Made by a program: the position numbers and the translations under genes | In this document: positions 17,720 through 26,231 of the stretch, piece after piece | Layout: each line of letters opens with the position of its first letter | Position numbering within the stretch: position 1 is the stretch's first letter | Origin: an uncultured Verrucomicrobiota bacterium | GTDB taxonomy: Bacteria > Verrucomicrobiota > Verrucomicrobiia > Opitutales > Opitutaceae | Reading direction: 5' to 3' | Assembly (NCBI GenBank): GCA_903898675.1 | Contig: CAIUGM010000022.1 | Location: forward strand, 248,001 to 312,000 | Length of the DNA: 64,000 bases | Notes under the pieces: generated by a model | What the model was told of the DNA's origin: nothing | What the model saw: the letters and a program-made list of their open reading frames with translations, nothing else | Database searches by the model: none

Positions 17720-19162
17720 ATGCCCAATACCAACCGCCGCCGCACCAAGATCATCGCCACCCTCGGGCCCGCCACCGAAAGCGAGGAGATGCTCGTCAAG
17801 CTAATCACCGCCGGCGTGGACATCGTCCGCCTCAACATGGCCCACGCCAAGCATGACTGGACCCGGATGATCATCCGCCGCATCCGCGCGGCGTCCAAGG
17901 TCGCCGGGCGCGAGGTCGCGATCATGATGGACATCAAGGGCCCGGAGATCCGCACGGGCGACCTGGAGATCCCCATCGAGCTCAAGGCCGGCGAAATCTT
18001 CGACTTCACCGTCAAGCCCGGCGCCGAGCGCGACCACGCGGAGGAGGTGCGGTCCGTGGACGTCAACTACCGCGACCTCGTCAACGACATCAAGGTCGGC
18101 GACACCGTGCTGGTCGACAGCGGCCTGATCCGGCTCGAGGTGCTCTCCAAGGACCAGGCGCACATCCGCTGCCGGGTGCTGACCCCGGGCTCACTGACCT
18201 CGCGGCGCCACATCAACCTGCCGGGCGTACATGTGAACCTCCCCTCCTTCACCCAGAAGGACAAGGGCGACACGCTGGTCGGCATCGAGGAAGGCATCGA
18301 CTTTGTCGCCCTTTCGTTCGTGCGCGAGGCCTCGGACATCGAGATGCTGCGGTATTTTCTCAAGGAGAACGGCTCCCGCGCGCGGATCGTCGCCAAGATC
18401 GAGGACCAGTCGGCGATCGACAACCTCGACGACATTATTCGCGCGACCGACGCCCTGATGGTGGCGCGCGGCGACCTCGGGATCGAGGTGCCGCTGCAGG
18501 AGCTGCCTGTCATCCAGCGCCGCGCCGTGCGCACCTGCCTTGCCATCGGCCGGCCCGTGATCATCGCGACCCACATGCTCGAGTCGATGATCGGCCAGCC
18601 GATGCCGACCCGCGCCGAGATCACCGACGTCGCCAACGCCGTCTACGAGCAGGCGGACTGCGTGATGCTCTCCGGCGAGACCACCGTCGGCAAATACCCG
18701 CTCGAGTGCGTGCACGTGCTCGACACCATCGCCCGGCGCATCGAGCAGGAACAGGCCGGCGACATTCCGGAGCCGGCCGTGTTCACCAACGAGCGCATGA
18801 AGGTTTTCCGCTCGGCCGTGGTCCTCGCCAACCAGCTGCCCCGCTGCCTGATTCTGGTCTTCACGCGCCACGGCACCAACGCCGCCGGCATCGCCGCGCA
18901 CCGCCCGCCCGTCGCCCCGATCCTGGCGGTCACGGATTCCCTCGAGACCATGCGCCACCTGCGGATGGTCCGCTCGGTCGAGCCGTTCCTGCTCACGCCG
19001 TTCGGCGACCCCGAGGCCACCATCGTCCGCGCCACCACCTCGCTCCTGAAACTCGGCCGCATCCAGCCGGGCGACAAGCTGATCATCGTTTCCGACGTGC
19101 AGGCCCACGAGCGCCGGATCGACAGCATCCAGCTCCGCAACGTCGAGGAACCCACCGCATGA
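17720..19162 (+). CDS. pyk: Pyruvate kinase
   Basis: A 480-residue cytoplasmic glycolytic enzyme: PEP + ADP to pyruvate + ATP. RRTKIIATLGPATES, DIKGPEIRTG, VAKIEDQSAIDNLD, VARGDLGIEVPLQELP and ATHMLESMI are the standard active-site segments, including the Lys-Glu pair that binds phosphate and metal. Length matches the short bacterial form without an extra C-terminal PEP-utiliser domain. It sits between the WalJ-like gene and an acid phosphatase whose ATG overlaps its stop (ATGA). Confidence 0.95.
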   Translation: MPNTNRRRTKIIATLGPATESEEMLVKLITAGVDIVRLNMAHAKHDWTRMIIRRIRAASKVAGREVAIMMDIKGPEIRTGDLEIPIELKAGEIFDFTVKPGAERDHAEEVRSVDVNYRDLVNDIKVGDTVLVDSGLIRLEVLSKDQAHIRCRVLTPGSLTSRRHINLPGVHVNLPSFTQKDKGDTLVGIEEGIDFVALSFVREASDIEMLRYFLKENGSRARIVAKIEDQSAIDNLDDIIRATDALMVARGDLGIEVPLQELPVIQRRAVRTCLAIGRPVIIATHMLESMIGQPMPTRAEITDVANAVYEQADCVMLSGETTVGKYPLECVHVLDTIARRIEQEQAGDIPEPAVFTNERMKVFRSAVVLANQLPRCLILVFTRHGTNAAGIAAHRPPVAPILAVTDSLETMRHLRMVRSVEPFLLTPFGDPEATIVRATTSLLKLGRIQPGDKLIIVSDVQAHERRIDSIQLRNVEEPTA

Positions 19163-19842
19163 AACGCCTCGCCCTGTTTTTCCTGGCCGCCGCCCTGCCG
19201 GCCCTCGCCGCGAATTTCCTCGCCCCGGACGCGATCGACGTGAAGGCCCTGCTCCCCGCGCCGCCCGCCGCCGACTCCCTCGTTCAGCGCGCCGAGCTGG
19301 AAGTCGTGCTGCACCTCCAGGCCGAGCGGACGCCGGCCCAGGTGGCGCGCGCCAGGCACGTCGAGGACGAGGACGCCTTTGTGTTCGGCGCCGACGTGCT
19401 GGGCGACTGGTTCACGCCGGCCCGACTGCCGAAGGCCGCGGCCTTCTTCGAGGCGGTCGGCGCCGACCTGAAGCCCGTCAGCAGCGTCACCAAGGAACTC
19501 TTCAACCGCCGCCGCCCGCCGTTTCTCGACGCGCGCGTGCAGCCGTGCGTGAAGTTCGCCAACACCGGCTCCTACCCGAGCGGTCACGCCCTGCGCTCCG
19601 CCATCTGGGCGGGATTGCTGACCGCGATTTTCCCCGCCAAGGCGGCCGCATTCCAGGATCGCGCCTTCGAGACCCGGTGGTGCCGGCTGCTCGCCGGCGT
19701 GCACAATCCCACCGATGTCGAGGCCGGCCGGATCCTCGGCGAAGCCGTCGCCCGCGAGCTCCTGAAGAATCCCGCCGTGCAGAAGCAGATTGAAGAGATC
19801 AAGGCGGAAGCAGCGGCGCTGGCCTTGCAGAAGGCCGCCTGA
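19159..19842 (+). CDS. PAP2-family class A acid phosphatase, secreted
   Basis: This 227-residue protein has a signal peptide (MKRLALFFLAAALPALA) and the tripartite phosphatase motif: KELFNRRRP, SYPSGHALR and RLLAGVHNPTDVEAG. PSGH and the following Arg/His/Asp are the catalytic residues of the vanadium-haloperoxidase/PAP2 fold. It likely dephosphorylates organic phosphomonoesters in the periplasm. The ATG overlaps the pyk stop by four bases, implying coupled translation although the functional link to pyruvate kinase is unclear. Confidence 0.88.
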   Translation: MKRLALFFLAAALPALAANFLAPDAIDVKALLPAPPAADSLVQRAELEVVLHLQAERTPAQVARARHVEDEDAFVFGADVLGDWFTPARLPKAAAFFEAVGADLKPVSSVTKELFNRRRPPFLDARVQPCVKFANTGSYPSGHALRSAIWAGLLTAIFPAKAAAFQDRAFETRWCRLLAGVHNPTDVEAGRILGEAVARELLKNPAVQKQIEEIKAEAAALALQKAA

Positions 19843-19869
19843 GATTGCGGGGGAGGCCCCCGCTCCACC

Positions 19870-20106
19870 TCAATCCCCGACCCGCGCGAACCGCGGCATA
19901 CGCTTCCCCGCCACCTCGACCGACTCGACAAACATCGCGGCCGGGCGCACCCACAGCCCGCGCTCGCCGTAGAGCGCCTGATAGACGACCAGCGGTTCCA
20001 GCGTCTCGCTGTGCCGGGCCAGGCCGGTCACGCGGTACTCGTTCCCCTTGTAATGGCGGTACAACCCGGGCGTGGGCCCGGCCGGCAACGGCGGCAAATC
20101 ACTCAT
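19870..20106 (-). CDS. DUF1653 domain protein
   Basis: A 78-residue protein consisting of one DUF1653 domain: GLYRHYKGNEYRVTGLARHSE, PLVVYQALYGERGLWVRP, and ending VAGKRMPRFARV. The family is widespread and has no established function. It converges on the acid phosphatase and is divergent from the CobW gene across about 100 nt. Confidence 0.85.
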   Translation of the reverse strand: MSDLPPLPAGPTPGLYRHYKGNEYRVTGLARHSETLEPLVVYQALYGERGLWVRPAAMFVESVEVAGKRMPRFARVGD

Positions 20107-20206
20107 GGGACCAGCACACCACCTCCCCGGCGGGTTGCAAAGCCCCGTTTGACGGCTTAGTTATCCCCCTCACCATTCTCCGCTCCCAGCCATCGCGCCA
20201 CTTTCC

Positions 20207-21607
20207 ATGCCCACCGCCCAACCGCCCATTCCCGTCACTGTTCTCACCGGCTTCCTCGGCGCCGGCAAAACCACGCTGCTCAACCGCATCCTGACCGAGC
20301 AGCACGGCAAGAAGATCGCCGTCATCGAGAACGAGTTCGGCGAGGTCGGCGTCGACAACCAGCTCGTCATCCAGAGCGACGAGGAGATCTTCGAGATGAA
20401 CAACGGCTGCATCTGCTGCACCGTGCGCGGCGACCTGCTCCGCATCCTCGGCCGGCTGATGAAGCGCAAGGACCGGCTCGACGCCATCCTGATCGAGACC
20501 ACCGGCCTGGCCAATCCCGCACCCGTGGCCCAGACCTTCTTCACCGACCCGGAGATGAAGGAGCAATTCCGGCTCGATGCCATCGTCACCCTCGTCGACG
20601 CCAAGCACATCCTCCTGCACCTCGGGGACTCGCCCGAGGCCATCAAGCAGATCGGCTTTGCGGATGTCATTTTGCTCAACAAGACCGACCTCGTCACGCC
20701 GGCCGAACTCGACGCCCTCGAGAAACGCATCAAGTCCATCAATGCCGTCGCCAAGGTTCACCGCACCACGAACGCGAGCCTCCCGCTCGACCAGGTCATC
20801 AACATCGGCGGCTTCACGCTGGAGCGCGCCGTCGAGGTCGACCCGCAGTTTCTCGAGACGGAATATCCCTTCGAATGGGCGGGCGCCTATGACCTGCAAC
20901 CCGGCACCTACGAACTGGCCATCGGCCACGCGCACGGCGAAGACCATGATCACGACCATGACCATGAGTGCGGCGAGGACTGCGGCCACAATCACAACGA
21001 GCTCGATGTCGTGCTCCTGCCGCTGAAGAGCCTCGCGACCGCCGACCTCGACGCGGCCCGCGACGCCACCGTGCTCACCTTTTCCGAGTGGGAGAAAATC
21101 ACCCCGCCGGGCGAGACCATCGAGCCGGGCGGCACGCTCCACAAATTGAAGCTGAAGGACGAACACGGTCGTTTCCCCGTGAAGATCTCGACGCCGGGTC
21201 ACTACCTGCTCGTCACCGGCCACGATGTCCCGACGCACCTGCACGCCCCGGGCGGCGAGGTCGTGCGCTATGTCTGGGACCAGGGTTTCCGCCACGAGCA
21301 CACCCACGACGGCGATGTGTCCTCCGTCGGCATCAGCGTCGCCGGCGAACTCGACGGCAAGAAGCTGAACGCCTGGATCAGCGAGCTGCTGCAGGTCAAG
21401 GGCGGCGACATCTTCCGGATGAAGGGCGTGCTGGTGGTGAAGGGCACGAACAAGCGCCTCGTGTTCCAGGGCGTGCACATGCTCTTCGACGCCAAGTTCG
21501 ACCGCGAGTGGGGCAACGACCCGCGCACGAACACCCTCGTCTTCATCGGCAAGAACCTCGACCGCGCCGTGCTGACCGAAGGGTTCAAGCAGTGCCTCGT
21601 GGCTTAA
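20207..21607 (+). CDS. CobW/COG0523-family GTPase, putative metal chaperone
   Basis: A 466-residue G3E GTPase with Walker A GFLGAGKT (15-22), the CxCC metal motif (C68, C70, C71 in [10 protein letters not shown]), a guanine motif LNKTDL, and a His/Asp-rich insertion ([20 protein letters not shown]) before the C-terminal CobW domain. The family delivers metal, typically zinc or cobalt, to client enzymes in a GTP-dependent way. The His-rich loop supports zinc-type binding. Whether it is Zur-regulated cannot be seen; no clear operator was found upstream. Confidence 0.9.
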   Translation: MPTAQPPIPVTVLTGFLGAGKTTLLNRILTEQHGKKIAVIENEFGEVGVDNQLVIQSDEEIFEMNNGCICCTVRGDLLRILGRLMKRKDRLDAILIETTGLANPAPVAQTFFTDPEMKEQFRLDAIVTLVDAKHILLHLGDSPEAIKQIGFADVILLNKTDLVTPAELDALEKRIKSINAVAKVHRTTNASLPLDQVINIGGFTLERAVEVDPQFLETEYPFEWAGAYDLQPGTYELAIGHAHGEDHDHDHDHECGEDCGHNHNELDVVLLPLKSLATADLDAARDATVLTFSEWEKITPPGETIEPGGTLHKLKLKDEHGRFPVKISTPGHYLLVTGHDVPTHLHAPGGEVVRYVWDQGFRHEHTHDGDVSSVGISVAGELDGKKLNAWISELLQVKGGDIFRMKGVLVVKGTNKRLVFQGVHMLFDAKFDREWGNDPRTNTLVFIGKNLDRAVLTEGFKQCLVA

Positions 21608-21637
21608 GCCAGGCGATAGTCGGACGCCTTATTTTGC

Positions 21638-21750
21638 GTAGGGGCGCAGGCTCTTGTCGGGCTATAGGCTTGGCGACGGCCGATGCTGCACCCGATGTGC
21701 GCGGCATCCCGTACCAGGGCGCAGCCCTTCGACAAGCTCTGGGCCCCTAC
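21638..21750. repeat. GTAGGGGCGCAG-type palindromic element
   Basis: The outer arms are GTAGGGGCGCAG (21638 on) and its near reverse complement ending GGGCCCCTAC (21741-21750). The interior carries the word TTCGACAAGCTC, which recurs in the elements at 26032 and 43769. It lies directly upstream of the TIR gene and is read through by a spurious extension of its frame. Confidence 0.8.
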
Positions 21751-21830
21751 TTGCCAAGCTGGACGGCCAACCCTTGCCCGACTCACCGCTTGACCCGGTC
21801 TTGGCACGGCGAGAGCTTGAAACCGCCCGC

Positions 21831-23156
21831 ATGACGCTCCCGCGCCCCACCGTTTTCATCAGTTATGCCTCCGAGGACCGCACGGCGGCCCGGTTGCTGC
21901 GCGATGCGCTCGGGGCGGCCGGGCTCGATGTCTGGTATGATGAAAACGAACTCGGGGGCGGCGATTCCTGGGACCAAAAAATCCGGCGCCAGATCCGCGA
22001 CTGCGACTATTTCATGCCGGTGATTTCCGCGACCACGGAGCGCCGCAAGGAGGGTTACTTCCGCCGCGAATGGCGGCTGGCCGCCGAGCGTACCCTCGAC
22101 ATGGCCGACGACGTCATGTTTCTCCTGCCCGTCACCATCGACGGCACCGGCGAGGCCGGGGCGCGGGTCCCGGAAAAATTCATCACCGTACAGTGGCTCC
22201 GCGTGCCCGGTGGGATCCCGAACCCGGCGCTTGAGACGCTGGCCCGCCGGATTGCCACCGGCGACCATTCCGTGCCGCCGCCGCTGCAAAAACCCGCGCC
22301 GATCGAGCGGCTCCGCCAGACTCCCCCGGTCCTGCCGCCGCCGGTCATCCCGGCCCCGGCCGCACCGGCCCACGACGGTCCGCCCGTCATGCCGCCCTTT
22401 CCCAACAAGGCGGCCAAGGAGAACATGGGACATGGCCTGAAGTACCTGGCCGAGGTCATCTGGTGGATCATCACCGCGGGCTGGCTGCTGCTGAAACGCG
22501 CCCCGAAAAAAGTCCGCGTTCTGGTTTACGTCCTGTTTTGCATCTGGGTTTTTTCCCAGTGCAGCCGGAACAAGGTGGAGATCAACCCGCCCGAACCGAA
22601 CAAACCCGTGTCCAAATCCGACAAGGCCGAGGCGCGCCGCGCCATTCAGGACGCCGCTGACAAGCTGGCCCAAACCGCCAAGGACAACGGCAAGGACTCC
22701 ACCAGCGGCGCCTTCGCCGAACTGGGCTCCAAACTCGCCAAGAACATCGCGGACCAGATCAAGGACACCGACAACATCGACAAGCAGATCGTGGTCGTAC
22801 CCTTTGCCCTCGGCGTGACCAATGACGGGGACGCCAAATTCCTCGGCGCCGTCTTTACCCCGCTCTACGGCCGGCTCGCGGTCGAGCGCGCCGGCGAAAC
22901 CGGCGTCCCCTCCAAGCCGCTGCCTGCCCCCAGCGACAAGGAGCTCGTCGAAGTCGGCCACCGGCTCGACGCCGGCTTCGTGCTCGGCGCCTGGCTCGCG
23001 CGCGACGCCGGCCCCGCCATCCTCACCGTTCGCCTGATCAAGGTGGAGGACGCCTCGGTCGCCTGGTCCGGCCAGTATCCCGTGGCGGGCAGCGACCCGG
23101 CCGGCGTGGCCGAGCAGATCGCCACCGGCGTGCTGACCGCGGTGCCCAAGGGCTGA
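21831..23156 (+). CDS. TIR-domain membrane protein
   Basis: A 441-residue protein. Residues 6-130 are a bacterial TIR_2 domain (TVFISYASEDRTAARLLRDA, DVWYDENEL, DSWDQKIRRQI), with Glu80 in YFRREWRLAAER a candidate NAD-hydrolase catalytic residue. A Pro-rich linker (150-200) leads to two hydrophobic segments (205-221, 229-243). The C-terminal ~190 residues look like a soluble periplasmic or sensory domain I cannot name. ATG 21831 is chosen because the extra upstream frame is repeat sequence. The WD40 gene follows 44 nt downstream. TIR NADases act in phage defence and signalling, but TIR domains here could also be scaffolds. Confidence 0.82.
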   Translation: MTLPRPTVFISYASEDRTAARLLRDALGAAGLDVWYDENELGGGDSWDQKIRRQIRDCDYFMPVISATTERRKEGYFRREWRLAAERTLDMADDVMFLLPVTIDGTGEAGARVPEKFITVQWLRVPGGIPNPALETLARRIATGDHSVPPPLQKPAPIERLRQTPPVLPPPVIPAPAAPAHDGPPVMPPFPNKAAKENMGHGLKYLAEVIWWIITAGWLLLKRAPKKVRVLVYVLFCIWVFSQCSRNKVEINPPEPNKPVSKSDKAEARRAIQDAADKLAQTAKDNGKDSTSGAFAELGSKLAKNIADQIKDTDNIDKQIVVVPFALGVTNDGDAKFLGAVFTPLYGRLAVERAGETGVPSKPLPAPSDKELVEVGHRLDAGFVLGAWLARDAGPAILTVRLIKVEDASVAWSGQYPVAGSDPAGVAEQIATGVLTAVPKG

Positions 23157-23200
23157 GCGGCAAGGTTGTCTCCGCCGAGCTTTGTGGTGTAGGATCACTC

Positions 23201-24301
23201 ATGAATTTTGCCAAACACTGGGCCGCCAGCCTTGACGACTATGTGATCGACCTCGCCTGGTCGCCGGACGACACGCTGTTGGCCGCGGCCTCCGCCGCCG
23301 GTAGCGTCACGATTTACGACGCCGCGACCGGGACTGTGCAACACACCCTCAAGGGCCACGACGACGGCGCCAATTGCCTCGCGTGGCTGCCGGGTGGCAA
23401 TCAGCGGTCAGCGATCAGCGGTCAGCTTTTGGCCACCGGCGGACAGGATGGATTCGTCCGTCTCTGGGATGCGGCGACCGGGCAGCAAACCGCCGAAATC
23501 AAGCTCGGCTCCGCCTGGGTCGAACACTTGGCATGGATACCAAGTCAGAATAAAGGGCCGGTCACCGACGATCCGGCCTCCCGCCTCCCGCCTCCCGCCT
23601 CCGGCCTGCTCTTCGCCTCCGCCGGCAAGAAACTCGTCGCCCTGAATCCCGACGGCTCGCTCGCCCATACTTTCCCCGACGCCCCCAAGACCATCTCCGC
23701 CCTGGCGCTTTCTCCTTTCTCCCTTCTCCCTTCTCCCTCCTCCCTTCTAGCCGCCGCTTGCTTCGGCGAAGTCGTGATCTGGGACACGGTGAATTTCACC
23801 GCCCGCAAGACGCTCCCCTACGGCAATGCCGTCCTCGCGCTCACGTGGTCGCCCGATGGCCGCTGGCTCGTCGCGGGCTGCCACGACAACGCCGTCCATC
23901 TCTGGGTGCCGGGCGAGGATCTCGAGCTGCACATGAGCGGTTACGAAACGAAGCTGCAGGAGCTGTCGTTCAGCCGTGACTCCAAGTGGCTGGCCACCGG
24001 CGGCGGCCGCGATGCCTGTGTGTGGGACTGCACCGGCGCCGGGCCCGAGGGCCGTGAACCCCTGTTGCTGCCGCACGAGGCCCGCGTCTGCGCCGTGGCC
24101 TTCCAGCGCGAGCACGGGCTGCTCGTCACCGCGGCGACCAACGGCGAGTTCTGCCTCTGGTCCCCGACGCGGAAAAACCCGCTCGTCGCGGAGGTCAAGA
24201 TGCCAGCGGCCGCGACGAAGTTCGCCTGGCGCGCAGATGATTCCCTGCTGGCCGTCGGCACGGAGAAGGGCGCGGTGTTTGTGTTCAAGACCGCGGAGTG
24301 A
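23201..24301 (+). CDS. WD40-repeat beta-propeller protein
   Basis: A 366-residue WD40 protein of about seven blades, without a signal peptide. Blade strands such as LLATGGQDGFVRLWD, LLAAACFGEVVIWD and WLVAGCHDNAVHLW are clear. The second, third and fourth blades each have a peptide inserted at the turn that reads SPDD/SPDG in blades one and five. Each insert is encoded by 7-nt repeat units: CAGCGGT/CAGCGAT at 23401-23427, CCTCCCG at 23574-23601 and CTTCTCC at 23709-23750. The gene follows the TIR gene closely on the same strand, so it may be its sensor or scaffold; that is inference. Confidence 0.85.
   Translation: MNFAKHWAASLDDYVIDLAWSPDDTLLAAASAAGSVTIYDAATGTVQHTLKGHDDGANCLAWLPGGNQRSAISGQLLATGGQDGFVRLWDAATGQQTAEIKLGSAWVEHLAWIPSQNKGPVTDDPASRLPPPASGLLFASAGKKLVALNPDGSLAHTFPDAPKTISALALSPFSLLPSPSSLLAAACFGEVVIWDTVNFTARKTLPYGNAVLALTWSPDGRWLVAGCHDNAVHLWVPGEDLELHMSGYETKLQELSFSRDSKWLATGGGRDACVWDCTGAGPEGREPLLLPHEARVCAVAFQREHGLLVTAATNGEFCLWSPTRKNPLVAEVKMPAAATKFAWRADDSLLAVGTEKGAVFVFKTAE
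23401..23427. repeat. In-frame heptad repeat, CAGCGGT/CAGCGAT units
   Basis: Units CAGCGGT, CAGCGAT and CAGCGGT follow each other inside the WD40 gene. They encode part of NQRSAISG between a conserved Trp-x-Pro and LLATGG, where a normal blade has only a short turn. Confidence 0.75.
23574..23604. repeat. In-frame heptad repeat, CCTCCCG units
   Basis: Three CCTCCCG units and one variant lie inside the WD40 gene and encode ASRLPPPAS. Together with upstream residues QNKGPVTDDP they lengthen the turn between AWIPS and GLLFASAG of the third blade. Confidence 0.7.
23709..23750. repeat. In-frame heptad repeat, CTTCTCC units
   Basis: Six 7-nt units (TTTCTCC, CTTCTCC and variants) span exactly 42 nt, or 14 codons, so the frame is preserved. 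They encode the FSLLPSPS insert between ALALSP and SLLAAACFG of the fourth blade. All pyrimidines lie on the plus strand. Confidence 0.8.
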
Positions 24302-24347
24302 GGGGTTCGTGTGGCGATGGAAGCGCGGCTCGCGGCCAAACATCAAG

Positions 24348-24420
24348 ACTGTAGCCGGGGTCGCTGACCCCGGAGGTTGTAACCGGCTCGCGGACCGGGG
24401 TCAACGACCCCGGCTACAGT
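24348..24420. repeat. GTAGCCGGGGTC double-hairpin element
   Basis: The outer arms ACTGTAGCCGGGGTCG match their reverse complement at the right end with one mismatch over about 27 bp. Each arm also contains a hairpin of its own (CCGGGGTC and GACCCCGG around a 3-nt loop). A second copy is at 46731-46799. Confidence 0.85.
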
Positions 24421-24440
24421 TTGGGTGCAATCGAACTAAT

Positions 24441-24893
24441 ATGACCGGCAGCGCAAAATTTGCCGTTGCAACAAAAGCGGGAAGACAAAATCTGCGCAGC
24501 GTGCGTCGCAGAATCTCCCTCGGCTGTCTCCTGTTCGCCTGGCTTTGTGCCAACGGCGCGCTCTGGAACGTCGTGCAGGTGGTGGCGTGGGCGAAGATGT
24601 ACCACGACTACGCGCAGATCATGCCGGCGGCCCGGGCCCTGCAGATCACCTTCGATGGCAGCGCGCCGTGCGATCTCTGCCGCCTGTCCCAGTCGGCGGA
24701 GGAGACCGCCAGGCAGCAGCTGCCGCGCGATGCCGCGCTCGGTGGCGGCATGGAAAAGATTTTGTTGGTGGCCGAAAGCCTGCCGGTCGTCGTGGTGACG
24801 GCGCCGGAGTTTGCCTGGCCGGGGGTCGGACCCGACGCCGGCTCGACGCGGAGTGACAAGGTGCCGGTGCCGCCACCGCGCGGCCTGGGCTGA
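24441..24893 (+). CDS. Small membrane-anchored protein with CxxC motif
   Basis: I do not recognise a named family. The 150-residue product has one N-terminal hydrophobic helix (ISLGCLLFAWLCANGALWNVVQ) and then a soluble region with APCDLCRLSQSAEE, whose CxxC could bind a metal or form a disulfide. ATG 24441 follows the repeat at 24348-24420 directly. The downstream gene also encodes a Cys-rich N-terminus on an outer-membrane barrel, so the pair may be linked in metal handling, but that is a guess. Confidence 0.65.
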   Translation: MTGSAKFAVATKAGRQNLRSVRRRISLGCLLFAWLCANGALWNVVQVVAWAKMYHDYAQIMPAARALQITFDGSAPCDLCRLSQSAEETARQQLPRDAALGGGMEKILLVAESLPVVVVTAPEFAWPGVGPDAGSTRSDKVPVPPPRGLG

Positions 24894-25024
24894 GACCGGG
24901 CGTATTCCGCCCGGCCATTTCCGTCCGCGCCCCGCGCGGATCATGCCTCCCGGTTGCGACCGGAGAGTTGCGTCTGCTCTTCCGCGCCATGCGCGGCTCA
25001 CTCCTGTTGTTCAGCTTCATTCCC

Positions 25025-26020
25025 ATGCAATCCATTCTCCCCGCTCCCTGCTTCCTTCATTCTTCCCGCCGCGCCCTTCGCGCGGCCGGCTTCGCGCTCC
25101 TCGCGCTTTCCGGCGGCGCCGCCGCCCTCGCCTGCTCTGTCTGCGGCTGCTCGCTCAGCTCCGACTGGGCGGCCCAAGGCTACGCCTCGACGCCCGGCCT
25201 CGACGCCGGCGTCCGCTTTGAATACTTCGAGCAATCCGACCTGCGCAGCGGTACGGGCAGCGTCGACCGCGCAACGCTGACGTTCCCCAACGACAACGAA
25301 ATCCAGCAGCGCACGCTCAACCGCAACACCTGGCTCGACCTGAACCACGTGTTCAACTCCTCGTGGGCGGTCTCGGCCGCGCTGCCGTATCACGACCGCT
25401 TCCACACCACCATCGCCGGGGGCGATACGGAGATCTCCACCTCGCGCGCCCGCGGCCTGGGTGACGTCCGGCTGCTCGCCCGGTATCAGAAATTCACGCC
25501 GGCGCAGAGCTTCGGCTTCCAGTTCGGCCTCAAGCTGCCTACCGGCCGGATCAGCCAGACCTTCGCCGAGGGTCCGCAGGCGGGCGGACTCCTCGACCGC
25601 GGGCTCCAGCTCGGCACGGGCACGACGGACCTGCTCGCGGGCGCCTCGTGGTTCACCCGGCCGACCGTCAACCTGGGCTTGTTTGCGTCGGCGATGCTCG
25701 ACCAGCCGCTCGCGGCGCGTGACAGCTTCCTGCCGTCGACCAGCCTCACCGTCAGCGGCGGCGTGCGCTGGTTGAACGGCAGCCGCTTCACCCCCCAGCT
25801 CCAGCTGAACCTCAAGGCCGAGGGGCGCGAGCACGGCAGCGAGGCCGACACGCCCAACAGCGGCGGCACCATCGCCTACCTCAGCCCCGGCGTCACCGCG
25901 GAACTCGCGCCGCACACCACCAGCTTCGTGTTTGTCCAGCTGCCCGTTTACCAGCACGTCAACGGCCTGCAGCTGGAACCGAAGTGGGTGTTGTCGCTGG
26001 GAGTGCGGGTGAAGCTCTGA
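25025..26020 (+). CDS. Outer-membrane beta-barrel, Phenol_MetA_deg-like transporter
   Basis: A 331-residue secreted protein with signal segment LRAAGFALLALSGGAAALA, then CSVCGCSLSSDW and alternating amphipathic strands ending in an aromatic/aliphatic barrel terminus (WVLSLGVRVKL). FQFGLKLPTGR and SWAVSAALPYHDRFH resemble MetA-pathway outer-membrane proteins (PF13557-like). The cluster CSVCGC at the mature N-terminus is unusual and could bind a metal. ATG 25025 is preferred, although ATG 24989 is in frame. It probably shares a transcript with the small CxxC protein. Confidence 0.7.
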   Translation: MQSILPAPCFLHSSRRALRAAGFALLALSGGAAALACSVCGCSLSSDWAAQGYASTPGLDAGVRFEYFEQSDLRSGTGSVDRATLTFPNDNEIQQRTLNRNTWLDLNHVFNSSWAVSAALPYHDRFHTTIAGGDTEISTSRARGLGDVRLLARYQKFTPAQSFGFQFGLKLPTGRISQTFAEGPQAGGLLDRGLQLGTGTTDLLAGASWFTRPTVNLGLFASAMLDQPLAARDSFLPSTSLTVSGGVRWLNGSRFTPQLQLNLKAEGREHGSEADTPNSGGTIAYLSPGVTAELAPHTTSFVFVQLPVYQHVNGLQLEPKWVLSLGVRVKL

Positions 26021-26031
26021 CGCGCTGTTCG

Positions 26032-26225
26032 GTAGCTGGGGCGCAGACTTGCCCGTTCGACGGGCTCAGGGCCCAGAGCTTGTCGAGGGTGATGCCGCGC
26101 ACGAAGGGCGCAGCATCGGCCGTCGCCAAGCCTATGGCCCGACAAGAGTCTGCGCCCCTACCCAATGTGGCTCCGGCCTCTTGGCCAACCACGTTGTCGC
26201 CAGGCTCCAACGCGGCTACGTTTTT
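26032..26225. repeat. GTAGGGGCGCAG-type element followed by half a GTAGCCGCG-type element
   Basis: 26032-26161 has arms GTAGCTGGGGCGCAGACTT and GAGTCTGCGCCCCTAC, with the GACGGGCTCAGGGCC word inside. The next 60 bases end with CTCCAACGCGGCTAC, the right arm of the family at 32236 without its left arm. It fills the gap between converging genes. Confidence 0.8.
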
Positions 26226-26231
26226 AACCGC

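Noticed and set aside
23574-23750. Short tandem repeats considered as a CRISPR or satellite
   Set aside because: Units are 7 nt, directly abutting and lie in a coding frame; there are no spacers.
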